Shown here in pieces: positions 1-6,543 of a DNA stretch of 10,978 nucleotides. Under the pieces are notes generated by a model. The model had not been told where the DNA came from. It searched no databases and was given only the letters and a program-made list of their open reading frames with translations. The position numbers and the translations under genes are program-made. Location: assembly GCA_964392615.1 (NCBI GenBank), contig CAYMRB010000349.1, positions 1-10,978 of the forward strand. The letters are read 5' to 3'. How positions within the stretch are numbered: the stretch's first letter is position 1; every line of letters starts with the position of its first letter. The stretch comes from CAYMRB01 sp964392615. GTDB taxonomy: Bacteria; Planctomycetota; UBA8108.

Positions 1-2
1 AG

Positions 3-92
3 GGGTTTGCGATTCCGTCTCGGACTCCGATTTCGACTCGGATTCGGACTCCGATTCCGACTCCGACACCGCGTCCGACTCCGATCCCGTGA
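3..92 (+). CDS. Possible 3' end of an upstream gene (partial), Thr/Pro-rich tail
   Basis: In the frame beginning at base 3 the sequence is open from the window edge to a TGA at 90-92 and would encode a Thr-Pro/Ile-Pro repeat tail. Its TGA overlaps the GTG start of the next gene in a 4-base GTGA, the same junction that joins the next two transporter genes (835-838). That makes it plausible that this is the C-terminus of the preceding operon member; in ABC-3 metal transporters this is often the periplasmic metal-binding lipoprotein, but nothing in these 29 residues identifies it. The tract is also open in the frame starting at base 2, where it reads as an Asp-Ser repeat running straight into the ATPase, so the coding frame is not proven. 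Confidence 0.4.
   Translation, partial: GFAIPSRTPISTRIRTPIPTPTPRPTPIP
11..88. repeat. Degenerate 6-base tandem repeat (TCCGAC/TCGGAT type)
   Basis: Bases 11-88 are built almost entirely from the hexamer units TCCGAC, TCCGAT, TCGGAC and TCGGAT. Because the period is a multiple of three, every frame gives a dipeptide repeat: Thr-Pro/Ile-Pro, Asp-Ser, or Leu-Arg/Phe-Arg on the plus strand, and Ser-Glu among the minus-strand frames. The repeat stops abruptly at the GTG start codon of the ATPase gene. Such tracts change length easily by slippage, so tail length probably differs between strains. Confidence 0.75.
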
Positions 93-838
93 CACCACTC
101 ATCGAAACCTGCAGCCTGACCCTCGGCTACGGCCGCCGTACCGTGCTGCGCGACGTGGACCTCACGCTGCGCCGCGGTGAGCTCTGGTTCTTCGTCGGGC
201 CGAACGGCGCCGGCAAGAGCACGCTGTTGTCGTCGCTGCTCGGCGTCGCGGCGCCTCTGAACGGGTCGATTCGACGCGCTCCGGATCTCGAGGGGCGCCG
301 GCGCGTCGGTTTCGTGCCGCAGCGCTGCGAGCTCCAGCCGACGCTGCCGACGACCGTGCGAGAGTTTGTCGATCTCGGCCTCGCCGGGCTGAGCGTGTCG
401 CGCGCAGAGCGCGTCGCTCGTCGAGCCGATGCGCTTGGGCGCTGCGGGCTGAGAGAGCTCGCCCGGCACGACTACTGGTCGTTGTCGGGCGGTCAGCGGC
501 AGCGTGCGCTCGTCGCGCGCGCGCTGATCCGTCGGCCGCTCCTCTTGCTGCTCGACGAGCCGACCGCTGGCCTGGATGTTCGCGCGACAGCTCGGCTTCT
601 CGAGACGCTGACCGCGCTCGATCGCGACGCCGACATGACGATCGTGTTCGTCACCCATCACCTGTCGCTCGCGCTGCGGCACGGGACGCGATTCGCGCTC
701 TGCGGCGACGGGGTCGTGCATTCGGGAACGGCCGAGGAGGCACTGACGCCCGACGCCCTCGAGCGTGCGTACGGTGTGCCCGTCGCCGTCGCGCGAGAGG
801 TGGAATCGTCCGACTCCGCAGGGAGGGACATGACGTGA
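89..838 (+). CDS. Metal ABC transporter ATP-binding protein (ZnuC/MntB type)
   Basis: This is the cytoplasmic ATPase subunit that drives uptake through the permease encoded next. At 249 residues it has the normal family length, with every nucleotide-binding motif intact: Walker A GPNGAGKST (37-45), Q-loop Gln78, signature LSGGQ (132-136), Walker B with DEP (156-158), D-loop and switch His190 (VTHH). The downstream gene is an ABC-3 permease, which places the pair in the zinc/manganese/iron(II) uptake group; the metal itself cannot be read from the ATPase. The GTG start is chosen because the protein then begins in the usual family position and overlaps the preceding stop codon. No Shine-Dalgarno sequence lies upstream (the repeat tract occupies that place), so translation is probably coupled to the upstream gene. 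Confidence 0.93.
   Translation: MTPLIETCSLTLGYGRRTVLRDVDLTLRRGELWFFVGPNGAGKSTLLSSLLGVAAPLNGSIRRAPDLEGRRRVGFVPQRCELQPTLPTTVREFVDLGLAGLSVSRAERVARRADALGRCGLRELARHDYWSLSGGQRQRALVARALIRRPLLLLLDEPTAGLDVRATARLLETLTALDRDADMTIVFVTHHLSLALRHGTRFALCGDGVVHSGTAEEALTPDALERAYGVPVAVAREVESSDSAGRDMT
821..827 (+). promoter_or_regulatory. Ribosome binding site for the permease gene
   Basis: GGGAGGG lies seven bases before the GTG at 835. It decides that start over the ATG at 830-832, which is read in the ATPase frame as its penultimate sense codon. Confidence 0.7.
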
Positions 839-1698
839 TTGACGAGCTCTTGCTCGACTTCGAGCTCTTCTGGGCGAGCTTTCTGAGCGGTCTCTTCGTC
901 GCGATGCTTCTCGCGGCGGTCGGCGTCATCGTCGTCGCACGCGACCAGATCTTTCTCGGCGCCGCCATCTCGCAGGCGTCGACGCTAGGCGTCGCGGTGG
1001 CGCTCGTCGTAGGTGCGGCGTTCGGCCACGAGGCCCACTGGCTCGAGTCGCCGCGGCTTGCCACGTGCTTGGCCGTCGTCGCGTCGACGATCGCTGCGGT
1101 GATCACCGCGACACGTGGCGGACACCCCGGCCGAGAGAGCCGCGAAGCCGTCACCGGCTGGGTCTTTCTCGCCGCAGCGAGCGTCGCGATTCTCCTCGTG
1201 ACCGATAGCGCCCACGGCAAGGAGGAGATCCACAACCTGCTGTTTTCGAGCATCGTCGTCGCGACGCCGATGGACGTGTGCCTGTTCGGCGGTCTGGCCC
1301 TTGTGACGATGGCGTTTCTCGCAGCGCGCCACCGACCGCTCCTCCTCTGGGCCATCGACCCGGCGATGGCCGCCGCGGTCGGACTGCGCACGCGCGTCTG
1401 GTCACTCGCGACGGCCGCCTGGCTGGGCGTCGCGATCGGCTTGGCGATCAGCTCCTCCGGGTTGCTCTTCACGTTCGGGTGCCTGGTCCTCCCCGCGCTC
1501 GCGGGGAAGAGTCTGGTGCGCGAGATTCGACCCCTCTTCGTCGTTGCGCCGCTCATCGCTGTCGTGACGGCGGCGGTCGGCTTCGTGCTCGCGCATCGCG
1601 TAGAGTATCCGCCGGGCCAGCTGACGATCGCGTTCCTATCCGGCCTCGTCGCCCTGGGTTGGGGAGTATCGTGGCTGCGTCGGAAGCGCGCCGCGTGA
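835..1698 (+). CDS. Metal ABC transporter permease (ABC-3 family, ZnuB type)
   Basis: Inner-membrane channel subunit of a zinc/manganese-type importer, 287 residues, almost wholly hydrophobic with about eight predicted membrane helices. Family landmarks are present: the early loop segment LGAAISQASTLGVAVAL, a central KEEIHNLLFSSIV segment that resembles the cytoplasmic coupling region, a SSGLLFTFGCLVLPALAGKSL stretch matching the family's conserved 'G-L-L..VVPA' helix, and a C-terminal YPPGQL motif. It starts at a GTG overlapping the ATPase stop (GTGA, 835-838), with a strong GGGAGGG ribosome binding site at 821-827, seven bases upstream. The stop lies 18 bases from the convergent queF gene. 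No metal-responsive regulator (Fur/Zur/MntR) gene is in view; the substrate-binding partner would be upstream of the window. Confidence 0.92.
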   Translation: MIDELLLDFELFWASFLSGLFVAMLLAAVGVIVVARDQIFLGAAISQASTLGVAVALVVGAAFGHEAHWLESPRLATCLAVVASTIAAVITATRGGHPGRESREAVTGWVFLAAASVAILLVTDSAHGKEEIHNLLFSSIVVATPMDVCLFGGLALVTMAFLAARHRPLLLWAIDPAMAAAVGLRTRVWSLATAAWLGVAIGLAISSSGLLFTFGCLVLPALAGKSLVREIRPLFVVAPLIAVVTAAVGFVLAHRVEYPPGQLTIAFLSGLVALGWGVSWLRRKRAA

Positions 1699-1716
1699 GG
1701 CCGTGCGCCGACCGGC

Positions 1717-2103
1717 TCAGTCGCGGCGGTACTGCGCGCGGACGCTGGTCTGAATCCCGCCACGCGAGTTGAACACGCCCTCGATGTCGACCGAGCGCGG
1801 CGCCGTCGCGCGCACGAAGTCGTCGAGGATGCGGTTGACCGCGTGTTCGTGGAAGATGCCGACGTTGCGGAACGCCGTCAGGTAGAGCTTCAGCGCTTTG
1901 AGCTCGATGCACTCCGCGTCCGGGACATAGTCGATGGTGATCGTCGCGAAGTCCGGAAGCCCGGTCTTCGGACAGATGCAGTTGAACTCGGGAACCTCCA
2001 TGCGCACGTGGTAGTCGCGGTCCGAGTACTGGTTCGTCCACGTCTCGAGCGCGGGCAGCTCGAGCGTGCGCACGTCTTCCTGAAGGCCGTCGTAGTCGCT
2101 CAT
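1717..2103 (-). CDS. queF: NADPH-dependent 7-cyano-7-deazaguanine reductase QueF (type I)
   Basis: QueF reduces the nitrile preQ0 to the amine preQ1 with two NADPH, the committed step before preQ1 is placed in tRNA on the way to queuosine; it is a cytoplasmic tunnel-fold enzyme. The 128-residue product has the short (type I) form. The catalytic Cys44 sits in CICPKTGLPDFA, with the proton donor Asp51 seven residues later, the same spacing as Cys55/Asp62 in the Bacillus subtilis enzyme. The QueF signature E67-L-K-A-L-K-L-Y and the FHEHAVNRI segment are intact. The ATG at 2103 has only a weak AAGG upstream. The gene is convergent with the transporter and divergent from the macro-domain gene; no other queuosine gene is nearby, so it stands alone here. 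Confidence 0.95.
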   Translation of the reverse strand: MSDYDGLQEDVRTLELPALETWTNQYSDRDYHVRMEVPEFNCICPKTGLPDFATITIDYVPDAECIELKALKLYLTAFRNVGIFHEHAVNRILDDFVRATAPRSVDIEGVFNSRGGIQTSVRAQYRRD

Positions 2104-2106
2104 GCC

Positions 2107-2134
2107 TTGCGATTCTCGACAGGCTGCCTATGAT
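2107..2134 (+). promoter_or_regulatory. Candidate sigma-70-type promoter for the macro-domain gene
   Basis: TTGCGA (2107-2112, four of six matches to TTGACA) and TATGAT (2129-2134, five of six to TATAAT) are separated by 16 bases within the 69-base gap between queF and the macro-domain gene. A start near 2141 would leave a leader of about 30 bases containing the AGAGG ribosome binding site at 2159-2163. No convincing promoter pointing the other way, toward queF, was found. Confidence 0.4.
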
Positions 2135-2172
2135 TTGCAATCTCCTCCCTCACTTGCGAAGAGGCCTGGCAC

Positions 2173-2814
2173 ATGAGCGCGCGCGTGATCCTCTGCGATC
2201 GGTCCGAGGCGGTCGTCGACGCTTGGCGGTATCAATTCACCGAGATCTCGGAAATCGACATCGAGATCCGCTGCGGCGACGTCTTCGAGTGCGGCGCCGA
2301 CACGTTGATCGTTCCGGGCAACGCGTTCGGATTCCTCGATCGCGGCCTCGAGATGGCAGTCTGCGAGCAGTGGGGCTTCGAGCTTCAAGACGTGCTGCGC
2401 GATCGGATCCGAGACGAGCTTTACGGCGAACTCCTCGTCGGGGAGGCGACGCTCGTCGATCTGCCCGGCCGCGCGGCCGAGACGTCGTTCCGCCGGATGC
2501 TCTACGTGCCGATCTATCGCACGCCCCGAGCGCGCGAGGGGACGATGAGCGCCTATCTGGCCGCCCGCGGCGCGTTTCGGCTCCTGCGTGGACTTCCCGA
2601 CGGCACGGTCGACACGGCCGTCCTGCCCGGCCTCGCGACCGGCCCCGCCGGCCTCCACCCGATGGTCAGCGCGCGTCAGACTCGTTACGCATTCGAGATT
2701 TACGCTGGCCTGCGCGGATACGGCGACAAGAACCTGACGCAGCTCTCGCGTCGCCAGCAGAAGCTCGAGTCGTTGCCGAAGTCGATGACGGACGGCGGCG
2801 AGGGCCCGGCCTAG
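2173..2814 (+). CDS. Stand-alone macro-domain protein (ADP-ribose binding/hydrolase type)
   Basis: The 213-residue product has the layout of a single macro domain, a fold that binds ADP-ribose or its derivatives and often removes ADP-ribose from proteins or nucleic acids. After a first strand (ARVILCD), the conserved strand-turn DTLIVPGNAFGFLDRGLEMAV (43-63) carries the Asn50-Ala and a Gly-rich loop; LLVGEATLVDLPG (87-99) fits the next core strand, and VLPGLATGPAGLHP (150-163) gives the phosphate-binding Gly-x-Ala/Thr-Gly loop followed by an A-R-Q-T-R-Y-A-F helix. The variant with FGFLDxGLE in place of the usual NAANxxLxGGGGVAxAI resembles phage-like or tail-associated macro proteins. The tail from about residue 185 is polar and probably disordered. 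There is no signal peptide and no adjacent ADP-ribosyltransferase. The true substrate is unknown. Confidence 0.75.
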   Translation: MSARVILCDRSEAVVDAWRYQFTEISEIDIEIRCGDVFECGADTLIVPGNAFGFLDRGLEMAVCEQWGFELQDVLRDRIRDELYGELLVGEATLVDLPGRAAETSFRRMLYVPIYRTPRAREGTMSAYLAARGAFRLLRGLPDGTVDTAVLPGLATGPAGLHPMVSARQTRYAFEIYAGLRGYGDKNLTQLSRRQQKLESLPKSMTDGGEGPA

Positions 2815-3106
2815 CGAGTGGCGTCGGAAACCCCGACAGCTCGCGAGGTTAGCAGCCCCTCGAAAGAGGCGATTCGGCGCGATGGCGGTCATTTCGCCGG
2901 TGTGCCGTTTTCGACGGGCTGTTAGGGCTTTCGCAGCTCGCCGGGGCGCCGTATCATGATGCGGTCTCGGGCGACCTCGTTCCAGAGCGTCGCCTGGAAG
3001 GCTTGGGACTCAAAGGGTTCACGGCTCTCCGTGCTGTTTCTTGGAGACGTGACGCTCAACGTACGTGCTAGTCGAGCGCGGCGTTTCAGCTCACCAGGAG
3101 GTATCC
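2815..3106. other. Intergenic region upstream of the DUF1800 operon
   Basis: No convincing gene is visible in these 292 bases. Just after the macro-domain stop there is a small hairpin (GTCGG 2823-2827 with CCGAC 2833-2837) and an overlapping alternative (CGAGG 2844-2848 with CCTCG 2858-2862); neither has a T-run after it, so neither is a clear intrinsic terminator. The second half holds a candidate promoter and a leader of about 140 bases ending in AGGAGG at 3096-3101. Confidence 0.6.
2930..2957 (+). promoter_or_regulatory. Weak candidate promoter for the DUF1800-DUF1501 operon
   Basis: TTCGCA (2930-2935) and TATCAT (2952-2957) are spaced by 16 bases. Each is a partial match to the sigma-70 consensus. 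Transcription from here would give a leader of roughly 140 bases. In GC-rich DNA such matches also occur by chance. Confidence 0.25.
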
Positions 3107-6100
3107 ATGACGCGTCGCCTTATGGCGGTTCGCCCCCTGACCTTCATCGTCCTCGTCGCGGCAGCCCTGTCGGTCGCGCCGTCGTTCGCCGGGGAATCGC
3201 TGCAGTTCCAGCGCGGCGATTCGAACAACGACGGCCGCTACGACATCTCCGACGGGATCGCGATCCTGAACTGGCTCTTCCTCGGGACGGGAACCGTCCT
3301 CTGCGAAGATGCCGCCGACGTGAACGACTCGGGCGGGCACGATCTGACGGACGGCGTCTACGTCTTCGGCAGCCTGTTCGGCGGTGGCGCTCCACCCCCT
3401 GCACCCTTTGGCGAGTGCGGTGTCGACCCGACGCCCGACACTCTCCTGTGCGCGCAGTACGATCACTGCGTGCAGGACCCGACGCCGCCGGCGATCAGCG
3501 ACGTCGAGATCTCCGCGATCACGCAATTCGGCGCCCATCTGTCGTTCTCGACCGACGAGGCGGCCACGACTATCGTCGACTACGGTATCGATACCGACTA
3601 CGGCCTGCAGATCATCGGCGACGCGCTCGCGACGAGCTTCGATCTCGACTTCGCCGGCCTGACGCCGGGAACGACCTATCACTACCGCATCTCGGTTACC
3701 GACGAGGCCGGCAATACCGCCCTGTCCACCGACGCGATGTTCTCGACGCTCCCGGCCGAGAGCGAGTTGACGAAGATCGGGCACGTCCTCAACCGCATCG
3801 CGTATGGACCGACGGCGGCCGACGTCGAGCGGCTCGGCGATATCGGTGTCGAAGCGTACATCGAGGAGCAGCTCGATCCCTCGTCCATCGACGAATCGGG
3901 CAACGACGCGCTGATTGCGCGCGAGGAGGCGCTCTTCGAGGAGCTCGTCATCCACGACGACACGCCCCTCGTGCGGGCGCGCGAGATGTGGCGCTACTTC
4001 AAAGGCACAGTCGCTCCGCCAACCGATTGGGCCGATTCGGGCTTCGACGACACGACGTGGCTGCTCGGCCCGACCGGCATCGGCTATGGCGACGGCGACG
4101 ACCTGACCGTGCTCGAAGACATGCGGCGCGTCGAGGACGACCCCGACACGCCGGAGGTCGACGAGAGCCAGCCGGGCTACGTCTCCGTATTCCTGCGCAA
4201 GGTGTTCGCTGTCGCCGACGCGGCCGCGATCAACGACCTGATCCTGCGCGTCGACTACGACGATAGCTTCGTCGCCTACCTCAACGGTACGGAGGTCGCG
4301 CGCGCCGGGCTGAGCGGCAATCCGCCGGCGTTCGACCGTACCGGCAGTAGCCACGAGGCCGGTACGCCGGTCGAGTTCGACATCACCGGCGATCGAGGGC
4401 TCCTGGTCGACGGGCTCAACACGCTGGCGATCCAGGTTCACAATACGGACTACACTTCTAGCGACGTGTCGATGATCCCCGAGCTGATCAGCCGGGTGGT
4501 CGTCGACGGCCCGCCGCGCACCGTGATCGGCGGCCTCTCCGATCTGCAGAAGCTCGTGCACGTTCGCGGTGTGTACTCGCGCCGCCAGTTGCAAGCGGTT
4601 CTCGCGGAGTTCTGGGAGAACCACTTCACGACCGACGCCGAGAAGGTCGCCGAGTACTTCGACGCCCTGCAGAACTCCGACGCGACGGACGCGATGGGCG
4701 AGGACCAGGCATTCGCCGAGGCGGCGCAGGTCGAGTACCAGGAGTACCAGTTCCTCTACGACAACGCGCTCGGCAGCTTCGGCGACCTGCTGCTCTTTAG
4801 CGCCACGAGCCCGTCGATGTTGATCTACCTGGACAACGTGCTCAACGTTGCCGGCGCCGCGAACGAGAACTACGCGCGCGAGATCCTCGAGCTCTTCGCG
4901 ATGGGCGTCGACAACCGCTACGAGCAGATCGACATCGAGCAGCTCTCCAAGTGCTTCACCGGCTGGACGGTCTGCAAGGTGGAGTACGGGCAGCAGCCGT
5001 CGTTCCCCGACAGCGCGCTCGACCCGCCGACCGAGTGCGGCGTGCAGTTCGAGGACGCGACGTTCCTCGGTCTCGGTCCGGGCTGGAAGTACTTCAAGGG
5101 CACCGAGGAGCCTTCACCTGGCGACGAGGGGGTGGCGACGACCGAGTGGACGGAGGTCGGCTTCGACGACTCCGCGTGGCTCGACGGAGCGACAGGCATC
5201 GGCTACGGCGACGATGACGATCAGACCGTCCTCGACGACATGCGGGGCAACTACCTGTCGGTGTATCTGCGTCGCGAGTTCACGGTCGATGATCCGCTCG
5301 AGGCGTTCGAGAACCTGCTCCTGTCGATCGACTACGATGACGGATACGTCGCGTATCTGAACGGGCGGGAACTCGGCCGCAGCGAGACGATGGAGGGCGA
5401 GGGCGAGCCGCCGACGTTCGACGAAACGGCCGACGACACTCACGAGGTCGACGAGGGAGGTGATCTCCACAACCTGAACGCGTTCATCGGCTTGCTGCAC
5501 CCGTCGCCGCAGACGAACGTCCTCGCGATCCAGGTGCACAACCGGAATCTCTCCAGTTCCGACCTGTCCTGCCTGCCACGGCTCCTCGATCGAACGATTC
5601 TGCCTGGCAGCGTCGAGAACGGCGATCCGGCCGGCGTCTGGACGTTCCGGTTCGACCCGGACCAACACGACACGTCGACGAAGACGCTGTTCGACAACAC
5701 GCCGTACGAGATCAACATTCCGGCGGGCCGCACCGGCATCGCGGGAGTCCGCGACGCGCTGGACGTTGTTGACGCGCTGGTCGAGCACCCGTCGACCGCG
5801 GAGTTCATCTGCATCAAGCTGATCCAGAAGTTCGTGTCCGACGACATCACGCTCGTGACGTTCCACGACGGCACGGCGCCGATCGAGCTGCGCGAGCTTC
5901 TCGCCGACATGCTAGCGGCGTGGAACTCGACGACGCCGCGCGGCAATATCGAGGCCATCATGCGGGTCTTGCTCGATCCGCAGGACCAGAGCGGCCTGTT
6001 CTGGTCGGAGCTGGCCTACCGCACAAAGGTCAAGACGCCGATCGAGTATATCAACTCGAGCCTGCGCCTCGTCGAGGCCGACGCGAACGGCGACAACCTG

Positions 6101-6484
6101 CCCGGGCTGAACGAGGACATGGGCATGCACCTGTTCACACGCGACGAACCGAACGGTTGGTCGGAGCTCGGCTTCGACTGGATGGACACGGCGAGCATGC
6201 TCGAGCGGATCGACTTCGCGCAGAGGTTGACCGAGAACCTCGACGGTGACTACCAGTGGGACACGGACGGCTTTCTTGCCGCCTACGGCTTGACGACCGC
6301 GAGCGACATCGTCGAGTTCTTCAGCGAGATCATGTACCACGGCACGCTGTCCGACGCGAACCGGGCGCTATTGCTCGAGTTCCTCACTAGCGACCACGAC
6401 GGCAACCCGGCCGCTCTGAATGACCAGCGCGTCCAGGAGTTCGTTGGACTCATGCTGAGCATGCCGCAGTGGCACTTCCAGTAA
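3107..6484 (+). CDS. Secreted DUF1800 protein with dockerin-like, Fn3 and two inserted beta-sandwich modules
   Basis: The 1125-residue product is exported and of unknown biochemical role. A Sec signal peptide (hydrophobic 11-24) has a likely cut after SFA28. Residues 36-83 hold two dockerin/EF-hand-like loops (D38-S-N-N-D-G-R-Y-D-I-S-D49; D71-V-N-D-S-G-G-H-D-L-T-D82), probably calcium binding, then a Cys/Pro-rich linker. A fibronectin type III-like domain follows (127-215), with LTPGTTYHYRISV. DUF1800 begins at about 220 (KIGHVLNRIAYGPTAADV) and continues in ENHF (504-507), NENYAREILELFAMGV (586-601), FTGW (617-620), EHPSTAEFICIKLIQKFVSD (893-912) and a C-terminal K-x-K-T-P-I-E segment. It is interrupted at 295-466 and 660-831 by two related modules. 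The start is the ATG after AGGAGG at 3096-3101; an in-frame start at 3065 would add 14 non-signal residues. It is 59 bases from its DUF1501 partner. Confidence 0.88.
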   Translation: MTRRLMAVRPLTFIVLVAAALSVAPSFAGESLQFQRGDSNNDGRYDISDGIAILNWLFLGTGTVLCEDAADVNDSGGHDLTDGVYVFGSLFGGGAPPPAPFGECGVDPTPDTLLCAQYDHCVQDPTPPAISDVEISAITQFGAHLSFSTDEAATTIVDYGIDTDYGLQIIGDALATSFDLDFAGLTPGTTYHYRISVTDEAGNTALSTDAMFSTLPAESELTKIGHVLNRIAYGPTAADVERLGDIGVEAYIEEQLDPSSIDESGNDALIAREEALFEELVIHDDTPLVRAREMWRYFKGTVAPPTDWADSGFDDTTWLLGPTGIGYGDGDDLTVLEDMRRVEDDPDTPEVDESQPGYVSVFLRKVFAVADAAAINDLILRVDYDDSFVAYLNGTEVARAGLSGNPPAFDRTGSSHEAGTPVEFDITGDRGLLVDGLNTLAIQVHNTDYTSSDVSMIPELISRVVVDGPPRTVIGGLSDLQKLVHVRGVYSRRQLQAVLAEFWENHFTTDAEKVAEYFDALQNSDATDAMGEDQAFAEAAQVEYQEYQFLYDNALGSFGDLLLFSATSPSMLIYLDNVLNVAGAANENYAREILELFAMGVDNRYEQIDIEQLSKCFTGWTVCKVEYGQQPSFPDSALDPPTECGVQFEDATFLGLGPGWKYFKGTEEPSPGDEGVATTEWTEVGFDDSAWLDGATGIGYGDDDDQTVLDDMRGNYLSVYLRREFTVDDPLEAFENLLLSIDYDDGYVAYLNGRELGRSETMEGEGEPPTFDETADDTHEVDEGGDLHNLNAFIGLLHPSPQTNVLAIQVHNRNLSSSDLSCLPRLLDRTILPGSVENGDPAGVWTFRFDPDQHDTSTKTLFDNTPYEINIPAGRTGIAGVRDALDVVDALVEHPSTAEFICIKLIQKFVSDDITLVTFHDGTAPIELRELLADMLAAWNSTTPRGNIEAIMRVLLDPQDQSGLFWSELAYRTKVKTPIEYINSSLRLVEADANGDNLPGLNEDMGMHLFTRDEPNGWSELGFDWMDTASMLERIDFAQRLTENLDGDYQWDTDGFLAAYGLTTASDIVEFFSEIMYHGTLSDANRALLLEFLTSDHDGNPAALNDQRVQEFVGLMLSMPQWHFQ
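3989..4504 (+). repeat. Inserted module copy 1 within the DUF1800 gene
   Basis: Codes for residues 295-466, starting WRYFKGT and including GFDDTTWLLGPTGIGYGDGD, VFLRKVF, RVDYDDSFVAYLNGTEVAR and LAIQVHNTDYTSSDVSMIPEL. The pattern of short strands around a D-Y-D-D-x-x-V-A-Y-L-N-G core looks like a galactose-binding-like beta-sandwich; this is a fold inference. Copy 1 carries an extra acidic stretch (VEDDPDTPEVDESQPG) that copy 2 lacks. Confidence 0.8.
5084..5599 (+). repeat. Inserted module copy 2 within the DUF1800 gene
   Basis: Codes for residues 660-831 and repeats the layout of copy 1: WKYFKGT, GFDDSAWLDGATGIGYGDDD, VYLRREF, SIDYDDGYVAYLNGRELGR and LAIQVHNRNLSSSDLSCLPRL. Both amino-acid and base sequence are clearly alike in the core blocks (for example TACTTCAA(A/G)GGCAC at the start), so the two are paralogous duplicates. 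The divergence at silent positions shows the duplication is not recent. Confidence 0.8.
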
Positions 6485-6543
6485 GCGCCGCGCGACGTAC
6501 TCGGACGACGACGAACCCCAGAGCAGACAACAAGGTGAAAGCC

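Noticed and set aside
1..88. Hexamer tract as a CRISPR array or as an Asp-Ser extension of the ATPase
   Set aside because: There are no spacers between the units, so it is not CRISPR. An ATPase extension is possible by frame, but ABC ATPases of this family begin where the GTG at 89 places the start, and the GTGA overlap fits an operon junction better.
651..1763. 370-codon minus-strand open frame across the permease gene
   Set aside because: The product is Ala/Thr/Arg-rich with no domain, and it overlaps the ATPase, the whole permease and part of queF, all well supported.
1717..2814. queF plus macro domain as a 7-deazaguanine DNA-modification (Dpd-like) or ADP-ribosylation defence system
   Set aside because: No dpdA, dpdB, transglycosylase, ADP-ribosyltransferase or toxin gene is present, and the two genes are divergent. 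QueF makes preQ1 for tRNA; DNA preQ0 systems do not require it.
2823..2869. Intrinsic terminator after the macro-domain gene
   Set aside because: Stems are only 4-5 bp, overlap each other and are not followed by a T-run.
3086..4624. 512-codon open frame on the minus strand opposite the DUF1800 gene
   Set aside because: It is antisense to a gene with clear domains and signal peptide. Its product is an Arg/Val/Asp-rich string without recognisable motifs, as expected from a GC-rich gene read in the mirrored frame.
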